From the NCBI RefSeq assembly GCF_001279005.1, contig NZ_LGCN01000188.1, positions 32,425 through 96,424 on the forward strand: 64,000 bases of DNA. Direction: 5' to 3'. Source of the stretch: Streptomyces caelestis (GTDB lineage: Bacteria; Actinomycetota; Actinomycetes; Streptomycetales; Streptomycetaceae). This document shows positions 58,462 to 64,000 of this stretch, one piece after another (the stretch's first letter is position 1; the number at the start of each line of letters is the position of its first letter). The notes below the pieces were generated by a model. The model was not told the origin of the DNA and ran no database searches. It saw only the letters and a program-made list of their open reading frames with translations. The position numbers were made by a program, and so were the translations under genes.

Positions 58462-59199
58462 TCAGTACGCGCTGTCGACGTTGTCCATGGTGCCGTACTT
58501 GTCGGCCGCGTAGTTGCAGGCGGCGGTGATGTTGGCGATCGGGTCGTAGATGTCCTTCGGGGTGCCCGGGACGTGGTAGGCCTCGAACGTCGGCGGGATC
58601 ACCTGCAGCAGGCCCTTGGACGGGATGCCGTTCCGGGCGTTGATGTCCCAGAGGTTGATCGCCTTCGGGTTGCCCGAGGACTCCCGCATGACGTTGCGGT
58701 GGATGCCCTCGTAGGAACCCGGGATGCCGTGCTTCTTCATGATGGCCAGGGATTCACGGATCCAGCCGTCCAGGGTGTTGCCATAGCTCTTGCGCGGGGC
58801 GTCCTTCTTCACCTCGGTGCGCTCGGCGGCGCGGCCGGCGGCCTCCTCGGCCTTGCGGGCCTTCTCGGCCTTCGCGGCGGCGGCCTCCTTCGCGGCGGCC
58901 TCCTTCGCGGCGGCGGCCTCGGCCGCGGCCTCCTTCTTCGCCGCGATCCGCTCGACCTTGAGGCTGGAACCGGCGAGCTGGTCGGTGACGTCGGCCTTGA
59001 CGCCCTCGATCGGCTCGGTGCTGTACACCACCTTCGCGGCCGGGGCGGCGACCTCGCTCGTCGTGCTCGTGGACGCGTTGCTCGGGACGGCCGAGAAACC
59101 GATCGCGGCGGCGCCGAGGGCCGCGACGCCGGCGACGGCGATCTTGTGGTGACGGGTCAGGGCGCGACGACGACCACGGATGAGGATGTTCTTGGACAT
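58462..59199 (-). CDS. Secreted lytic transglycosylase (SLT domain)
   Basis: The ATG at 59199 (MSKNILIRGRRRAL) gives 245 aa. The signal region is HHKIAVAGVAALGAAAIGFSAVPSNAS. An Ala/Lys/Glu-rich helical stretch (about residues 80-120) precedes the SLT domain (about 148-245: LDGWIRESLAIMKKHG, MRESSGNPKAIN with the catalytic Glu, GLLQVIPPTFEAY, IANITAACNYAADKYG). It cleaves peptidoglycan in the cell wall, similar to Rpf/SLT enzymes of Streptomyces. The leader carries a hairpin at about 59273-59297. Confidence 0.9.
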   Translation of the reverse strand: MSKNILIRGRRRALTRHHKIAVAGVAALGAAAIGFSAVPSNASTSTTSEVAAPAAKVVYSTEPIEGVKADVTDQLAGSSLKVERIAAKKEAAAEAAAAKEAAAKEAAAAKAEKARKAEEAAGRAAERTEVKKDAPRKSYGNTLDGWIRESLAIMKKHGIPGSYEGIHRNVMRESSGNPKAINLWDINARNGIPSKGLLQVIPPTFEAYHVPGTPKDIYDPIANITAACNYAADKYGTMDNVDSAY

Positions 59200-59272
59200 G
59201 CGGGAAGGACCTCTTCGAATAGCGCGGAGGCCGCTCAACGTCCGGTGGAGACAGGGTGCTTCCAGCACGAAC

Positions 59273-59297
59273 GCCGCGGGGGAAAACCCACGGCGCT
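59273..59297 (-). promoter_or_regulatory. Leader hairpin of the transglycosylase gene
   Basis: On the minus strand the 8-nt arms GCCGTGGG and CCCGCGGC (one G-U pair) enclose a short pyrimidine-rich loop, 75-100 nt before the start codon. A regulatory leader is possible. I could not match it to the ydaO c-di-AMP class. The remaining bases of the 59200-59539 gap show no gene. Confidence 0.3.
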
Positions 59298-59539
59298 GAG
59301 CGACGCAGCCATTCTTAGCGGCCGCGAAATGCATGAGCAAAGGTGTGACGTACGAAGCCGGGTAGTGGATCAGGGAGGGGTAAATCGGGGCAGAGGGGGC
59401 TGTATGCCCCGCTCAAGTGGGCGGTATGTCTCTCCTAATCCTCTTCGTACGTGATGTGCGCCCTATGCTCGGCCTCACATCGGCCGCCCTCCGACCTCAC
59501 CGAAAGTTGCTGAAGCGATTCCCTGCGTGAGGGGGTCGG

Positions 59540-60583
59540 TCACTCCGGCAGGACCAGATGCACATCGCCGAACTCGTGCCACAGGTAGCGTCCGCGCAGC
59601 GCCTCCTCGTACCCCCGGTCGATCGCCGCCCGCCCCGCGACCGCCTCCAGCATCAGCAGGTGCGAGGCCTCCGGCTCGTGCAGCCCGGTCAGCAGCCCGT
59701 CCACCACCCGCACCCCGCGCTCGGGGGTCACCACCAGATCGGTCCACCCCGCGCGGGCCCGCACCACACCGTCCGCGCCGGCCGCCGACTCCACCGCCCG
59801 CACGGCCGTCGTCCCCACCGCGATCACCCGGCCGCCCCCCGCCCGCACCGCCCCGATCAGCCGCGCCGACGTCTCCGGCACCACGAACCGCTCCGGATAC
59901 GGCGGCTCGTGCGCCTCACCCGACGCCACCCCGGTGTGCAGCGTGACCGGGGCGAACTGCACCCCCCGGCTCACCAGCCCGACCACCGTCCGCGCGGTGA
60001 ACGGACGCCCCGCACTCGGCATCTCCGCACTCCCCGCACCGTCCGGCGACGGCAGCGCGAACACCGTCTGGTACGCCGACAACGGCTGGTCCCGCTCCGT
60101 GTACGCGTACCGGACGGCCCGCCCGTGCTCCCGCAGCACCCCGAGCACGTCCCCCGCCACGCGCGCCCACCACAGCCGCTCACCCCGCGCACTCAGCGGC
60201 TCCTCCAGCACCAGCCGCGTGCCCCCGGTCAGCCGCACCTCCGTACCCGCGGGCCCTCCCGCCCGCGCCCGCGTGGTGCCGCGCCCGTCGGGATCCCGCA
60301 GCTCGACCGCCCAGCGGCCGTCGTCACCGCGGGTGGAGAAGTGCACCACCACGCGCGTGGGCCCGATCCACCCCCCGACGGCCGCCGCCAGCGTCGGCGA
60401 CGTGTTCACCACCAGCAGATCCCCGGCCCGCAGCAGCCGCGGCAGCTCCACGAAGGCGTGGTGCGACACCGCCGTGCCCCGCGACACCAGCAGCCGCACC
60501 GAGTCCCGGTCCAGCCCCGGCCCCCGCTGCTCCACCGGCACCCGCGCGGACAACTCCTCCGGCACCTCCACGACCACGGTCAT
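59540..60583 (-). CDS. queA: S-adenosylmethionine:tRNA ribosyltransferase-isomerase, QueA-like
   Basis: This 347-aa protein starts at ATG 60583, overlapping the stop of the upstream SDR gene (ATGA). QueA features include DRDSVRLLVSRG, GDLLVVNTSPTL, VVHFSTRG, TVVGLVSRGVQFAPVTLHTGVAS and the C-terminal GRYLWHEFGDVHLVL. QueA transfers a ribosyl unit from SAM in queuosine synthesis. Streptomyces generally lack the rest of that pathway and none of it is seen here, so the real substrate may be different. The N-terminal part is divergent (VPVEQRGPGL). Confidence 0.88.
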   Translation of the reverse strand: MTVVVEVPEELSARVPVEQRGPGLDRDSVRLLVSRGTAVSHHAFVELPRLLRAGDLLVVNTSPTLAAAVGGWIGPTRVVVHFSTRGDDGRWAVELRDPDGRGTTRARAGGPAGTEVRLTGGTRLVLEEPLSARGERLWWARVAGDVLGVLREHGRAVRYAYTERDQPLSAYQTVFALPSPDGAGSAEMPSAGRPFTARTVVGLVSRGVQFAPVTLHTGVASGEAHEPPYPERFVVPETSARLIGAVRAGGGRVIAVGTTAVRAVESAAGADGVVRARAGWTDLVVTPERGVRVVDGLLTGLHEPEASHLLMLEAVAGRAAIDRGYEEALRGRYLWHEFGDVHLVLPE

Positions 60584-61278
60584 CGCCGCTCCTCCAGCAG
60601 CGCCGGAGCGCCGTAGCGACCACTGGCCGGCCGCTCGTCCAGCAGCCGCAGGAAGGCGGGCGCCACATCGGCCGGCTCCGGCCGCGGACCGTCGTCGTCC
60701 GGTACGGCCGCCGCGTACAGGTCCGTCGCCATGTCGCCGGGATCGACCGCCCACACCCTCAGCCCCGGCTCCTCCACCGCCAGCACCGCCGCCAGCTGGT
60801 CCAGGGCCGCCTTGGACGCCCCGTACCCGCCCCACGTCGGATACGCCTCCGCCGCGGCGTCCGAGCTGACCACCAGCACCGCCCCGGCCGCCGCGGACCG
60901 CAGCAGCGGCAGTGCCTCCTGCACCAGGCCCAGCGCCGCCACCAGGTTCACCTCCAGCGCCCGCCGCAGCCCCTGAAGCGGCAGCTCCTCCAGCCGGACG
61001 AGCGGCTCGGCGCCCAGCGCGCTCGCGTTGTGCACCAGCAGATCCACCCCGCCCAGCCGCCACGCCGCCGCCACCAGCTCCGCGCGGTGCGCGGCGTCCG
61101 TGACGTCCCCGGGCAGCGCCGTCACGCGCGTGCCGTGCGCCGACACCAGCCCGGCGGCCTCCGCCAGGGGCACCGGATCCCGCGCGTCGAGCACCAGATC
61201 CCAGCCACGCGCCGCCAGCGCCCGGGCGAGCGCCTCCCCGAGCCCCTTCGAAGCCCCCGTGATGATCGCAACCGGCAT
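60580..61278 (-). CDS. SDR family oxidoreductase coupled to queA
   Basis: This 232-aa short-chain dehydrogenase starts with ATG. The nucleotide motif is TGASKGLGEA. The catalytic Ser is in LVVSSDAAAE and Tyr-x3-Lys in GYGASKAALDQLAAV. Asp in DARDPVPLAEAA after beta-2 suggests NAD preference. It is cotranslated with the QueA-like gene, an association found in many actinobacteria. The reaction is unknown; a role with the modified nucleoside or its precursor is inference. Confidence 0.85.
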   Translation of the reverse strand: MPVAIITGASKGLGEALARALAARGWDLVLDARDPVPLAEAAGLVSAHGTRVTALPGDVTDAAHRAELVAAAWRLGGVDLLVHNASALGAEPLVRLEELPLQGLRRALEVNLVAALGLVQEALPLLRSAAAGAVLVVSSDAAAEAYPTWGGYGASKAALDQLAAVLAVEEPGLRVWAVDPGDMATDLYAAAVPDDDGPRPEPADVAPAFLRLLDERPASGRYGAPALLEERR

Positions 61279-61525
61279 GGCAGCCTTCCCCTCGTCGTCC
61301 GACGCCGCTCGATCGGCGTGCCCTCAACGTAGGGACCGGCCCGCCGCCACCGCCTCGGGCCCGGGACGCAGCGCCCCGGGTACCTTCGCCCTACGCCGTC
61401 CACCCCGGGCCCGAGGCCCTACGCCCCGACCGGGACGGCGGGACCTCCGGCCTAGGTCCCGCGGCCCGCCCGACGGCCGACCCGCGCCCGATCCCGCCGT
61501 CCCGGCCCGCCGGTACCGTGAGGGC

Positions 61526-62671
61526 ATGAGCCACGGCCCCCGGTCCGGCCTCGCCGCGGTGAGTTCCGCGTTGCTGGCCATGAGCAGGCACCTCGAGGTG
61601 CGCGACGTCCTCAAGACGATCGTCGCCTCGGCCCGCGAACTCCTCGACGCGCAGTACGCCGCGCTCGGCGTGCCCGACGACCACGGCGGCTTCGCCCAGT
61701 TCGTGGTCGACGGCGTCAGCGACGACCGGTGGAAGGCCATCGGCCCCCTCCCGCGCCGGCACGGCATCCTCGCCGCGATGCTCGACGAGGCCACCCCGCA
61801 GCGCCTCGCCGACGTACGCCGCGACCCCCGCTTCGAGGGCTGGCCCAGCGCCCACCCCGACCTGGTCGACTTCCTGGGCCTGCCCGTCCGCGACGGCGAC
61901 GAGGTCATCGGCGCCCTGTTCCTCGCCAACAAGAACTGCCCCAAACCCGAGGGCGCCTGCGGCTTCACCGCCGACGACGAGGAACTGCTCGGCATCCTCG
62001 CCCAGCACGCCGCGATCGCGCTCACCAACGCCCGGCTCTACGAACGCAGCCGCGAACTGACCATCGCCGAGGAGCGCTCCCGCCTCGCCCACGAGCTCCA
62101 CGACGCCGTCAGCCAGAAACTCTTCTCCCTGCGCCTCACCGCCCAGGCCGCCGCCCGCCTCGTGGACCGCGACCCCTCCCGCGCCAAGGGCGAGCTCCAG
62201 CAGGTCGCCGCCCTGGCCGCCGAGGCCGCCGACGAACTGCGCGCGGCGGTCGTCGAACTGCGCCCCGCGGCGCTCGACGAGGACGGCCTCGTCGCCACGC
62301 TGCGCACGCAGATCCAGGTCCTCGACCGTGCCCACACCGCGCGCGTGACCTTCACCGGGCACGGCGTACGCGCCCTCCCGGCCGCCCAGGAGGAGGCGGT
62401 GCTGCGCGTCGCCCAGGAGGCGCTGCACAATGCCCTGCGGCACTCCGGCGGCGACCACGTCGACGTCACCCTGGACCGCAGGGGCGGCGGGGCGGTCCTG
62501 CGGGTCAGCGACGACGGCGGCGGCTTCGACCCGCGGATCGTCCGCCGCGCGGGCCGCCATCTGGGCCTGGTCTCCATGCGGGACCGGGCGAGCGGGGTCG
62601 GCGGCAGGCTGACCGTGGAATCGGCGCCCGGCAAGGGCACCACGATCGAGATGGAGGTCCCCGGTGGCTGA
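61526..62671 (+). CDS. GAF domain sensor histidine kinase
   Basis: This 381-aa protein starts at ATG 61526 after GAGGG. The GAF domain covers about residues 20-175 (EVRDVLKTIVASARELLDAQYAALGV, DFLGLPVRDGDEVIGALFL). The HisKA_3 phosphoacceptor His is in RLAHELHDAVSQ (about 189-192), and the HATPase domain is about 285-380 (EALHNALRHSG, VSDDGGGFDP, GLVSMRDRA). There is no transmembrane helix, so it is a cytosolic kinase of the NarL-type two-component branch, like the DevS/DosT group. The partner response regulator overlaps its end by eight bases. Confidence 0.95.
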   Translation: MSHGPRSGLAAVSSALLAMSRHLEVRDVLKTIVASARELLDAQYAALGVPDDHGGFAQFVVDGVSDDRWKAIGPLPRRHGILAAMLDEATPQRLADVRRDPRFEGWPSAHPDLVDFLGLPVRDGDEVIGALFLANKNCPKPEGACGFTADDEELLGILAQHAAIALTNARLYERSRELTIAEERSRLAHELHDAVSQKLFSLRLTAQAAARLVDRDPSRAKGELQQVAALAAEAADELRAAVVELRPAALDEDGLVATLRTQIQVLDRAHTARVTFTGHGVRALPAAQEEAVLRVAQEALHNALRHSGGDHVDVTLDRRGGGAVLRVSDDGGGFDPRIVRRAGRHLGLVSMRDRASGVGGRLTVESAPGKGTTIEMEVPGG

Positions 62672-63305
62672 CGCGATCAAGGTGCTGCTGGTCGACGATC
62701 ACCAGGTGGTACGCCGGGGCCTGCGCACCTTCCTCGAGGTGCAGGACGACATCGAGGTCGTCGGCGAGGCCGCGGACGGCGCCGAGGGAGTCGCCCTGGC
62801 GGGGGAGCTGGGGCCCGACGTCATCCTCATGGACGTCAAGATGCCCGGCATGGACGGCGTGGACGCGCTGCGCCGGCTCCGTGAACTGGAGCACCCCGCG
62901 CGCGTGCTGATCGTCACCAGCTTCACCGAGCAGCGCACGGTCGTCCCCGCCCTCCGCGCGGGCGCCGCCGGGTACGTGTACAAGGACATCGACCCCGACG
63001 CGCTCGCCGGAGCGATCCGCTCCGTGCACGCCGGGCACGTCCTGCTCCAGGCGGAGGTGGCCGGAGCGCTGCTGTCCCAGGAGGAGACCGGCTCGGGGCC
63101 GGGACGCGCCGGCTCCCTCACCGAACGGGAGCGCGAAGTCCTCGGGCTCATAGCGGACGGCCGCGCCAACCGGGAGATCGCCCGCGCCCTGGTGCTCTCC
63201 GAGAAGACCGTGAAGACCCACGTCTCGAACATCCTGATGAAACTCGACCTGGCGGACCGCACCCAGGCCGCCCTGTGGGCCGTACGCCACGGCCTGAGCG
63301 GCTGA
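62664..63305 (+). CDS. LuxR/NarL family response regulator
   Basis: This 213-aa protein starts with GTG within the kinase gene end. The receiver domain has VLLVDDHQVVRRGL, phosphoacceptor Asp57 in LMDVKMPGMDG, Thr in VTSF and Lys in YVYKDID. The LuxR HTH covers about residues 148-205 (LTEREREVLGLIADGRANREIARAL, EKTVKTHVSNILMKL). It is coupled to the upstream GAF kinase. It lies next to the chaplin gene, as in S. coelicolor (SCO1801 next to chpE). The regulon is unknown. Confidence 0.95.
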   Translation: MADAIKVLLVDDHQVVRRGLRTFLEVQDDIEVVGEAADGAEGVALAGELGPDVILMDVKMPGMDGVDALRRLRELEHPARVLIVTSFTEQRTVVPALRAGAAGYVYKDIDPDALAGAIRSVHAGHVLLQAEVAGALLSQEETGSGPGRAGSLTEREREVLGLIADGRANREIARALVLSEKTVKTHVSNILMKLDLADRTQAALWAVRHGLSG

Positions 63306-63463
63306 CCCGGGACGTCGCACGCCCTGCGGAAGGTTCCCGTCCGATCCGAGATTCATACCGTAGGGGGAATGTCCCCCGGATGGCCGTATCCCTCGTCGGC
63401 GTCCGCCGTTCCCCAGTGCGTACCGCGGCGCCTGCCGCGGTCATCGCGAGGAGGGCTCGGAAA

Positions 63464-63709
63464 GTGAAGAACCTGAAGAAGGCAGCGGCCGTGACGATGG
63501 TGGCCGGCGGTCTGCTCGCGGCCGGTACGGGAATGGCCTCCGCCACCGACGGCAGCCACGCCGACGGCACGGCCGTGGGCTCCCCGGGCGTCGTCTCCGG
63601 CAACGTCGTCCAGGTCCCGGTCGACGTCCCGGTCAACGTGTCCGGCAACAGCGTCAACGTGATCGGCCTCCTGAACCCGGCCTTCGGCAACACCGCCGTC
63701 AACCACTGA
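63464..63709 (+). CDS. chpE: Short chaplin, cysteine-less (ChpE-type)
   Basis: The GTG at 63464 after GAGGAGGG gives 81 aa. The signal peptide is VKNLKKAAAVTMVAGGLLAAGTGMASA and the mature part is about 53 residues. The chaplin domain is GSPGVVSGNVVQVPVDVPVN, then VSGNSVNVIGLLNPAFGNTAVNH. The two conserved Cys of most chaplins are replaced, with Ser in the first position and Ala in the second, which marks the ChpE group. Chaplins assemble as amyloid-like surfactant films on aerial hyphae and spores. It has the same neighbour as chpE of S. coelicolor. Confidence 0.93.
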   Translation: MKNLKKAAAVTMVAGGLLAAGTGMASATDGSHADGTAVGSPGVVSGNVVQVPVDVPVNVSGNSVNVIGLLNPAFGNTAVNH

Positions 63710-63779
63710 CGCGCACCCGCCAAGCCCCGGCCGCCCGGCCCCCACCCAGGCGCCCGGGGCTCAGCGCTGCCTGCACAGC

Positions 63780-63935
63780 TGCGAACAGCCATGCCTCCGC
63801 CCCTCCCCGCGGGCAGTCATGCCTCCGCCCCCGGCGGGCAGTCGCGCCTCCGCCCTCCGCGGGCAGTCGTGCCGCTGGGGCGGCACGGGTGGGCGCGACG
63901 GCACCCCGCCGGCGCCGGGCTGCGCAACCCACCGC
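63780..63935. repeat. Dispersed intergenic repeat, copy D
   Basis: Four degenerate units GCGGGCAGTC(G/A)(T/C)GCC are followed by GGCGGCACGGGTGGGCGC, ACGGCACCCC and GCGCCGGGCTGCGC. The segment 63861-63896 is identical to 12109-12144. It lies after the chaplin gene; the last bases of the window show no gene. Confidence 0.85.
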
Positions 63936-64000
63936 CGGTCGGCACCAACGCCGGCGCCGAGTAAACAGTCCTCACCCCGCCCCCCGCTCCTCCACAACGG

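Noticed and set aside
59200..59470. ydaO-type c-di-AMP riboswitch upstream of the transglycosylase gene
   Set aside because: Such riboswitches precede several Streptomyces cell-wall hydrolase genes, but I could not find the conserved core blocks; only one hairpin is clear.

Overview
This is a high-GC actinobacterial chromosome segment, almost certainly Streptomyces. The evidence is the G/C-ending codon usage with GTG/TTG starts, a cysteine-less ChpE-type chaplin, a streptophobe-family membrane protein, an XRE(DUF5753)/DUF397/ATPase regulator set, tandem secreted S8 peptidases, a rare TTA codon in one accessory gene, and gene order that recalls the chpE-fabI-fabG-tyrS-moaA part of the S. coelicolor chromosome.

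Layout. 1-5.4 kb: end of an ABC-F ATPase, a small HTH protein, a crotonase-family enzyme, a 30-bp minisatellite, and an Asp23/AmaP envelope-stress locus of five forward genes plus one divergent Asp23-like gene. 5.5-13.6 kb: an SDR, a GH15 glucosidase/trehalase-like enzyme, SURF1, a small Cys-rich protein, a DEDDh exonuclease with BRCT, a CopD-type membrane protein and a CoA transferase. 13.6-26.5 kb: two S8 peptidases, a DUF485/acetate-type symporter pair, moaA, small membrane proteins, tyrS, a TldE/TldD pair and a small secreted protein.

26.8-47.0 kb is an accessory defence island set into this core-like background. It holds (i) a translationally coupled operon of a 1,751-aa DUF1998 DEAD-box helicase, a 1,007-aa SNF2-type helicase and a 1,478-aa Eco57I-type adenine methyltransferase, a DISARM/Druantia-like set without a separate DrmC; (ii) a divergent XRE + DUF397 / ATPase regulatory module; (iii) a HicA-like small protein and an HTH partner with an extra C-terminal domain; (iv) an McrB/McrC pair whose McrB has an unusual N-terminus and a TTA codon; and (v) a Phd/PIN toxin-antitoxin pair at the right edge. 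No integrase, tRNA or attachment site is visible. This is the strongest candidate for an incompletely described system in the window.

47.2-64 kb returns to core genes: fabG-fabI, a FadR-type regulator divergent from a CynX-type MFS transporter, a SixA phosphatase, serB, streptophobe divergent from an FHA/ABC transporter, a lytic transglycosylase, an orphan QueA coupled to an SDR, a GAF histidine kinase/LuxR response regulator pair, and the chaplin. Many gene ends carry strong perfect hairpins, and a family of dispersed intergenic repeats recurs at about 2.1, 5.4, 12.1 and 63.9 kb.
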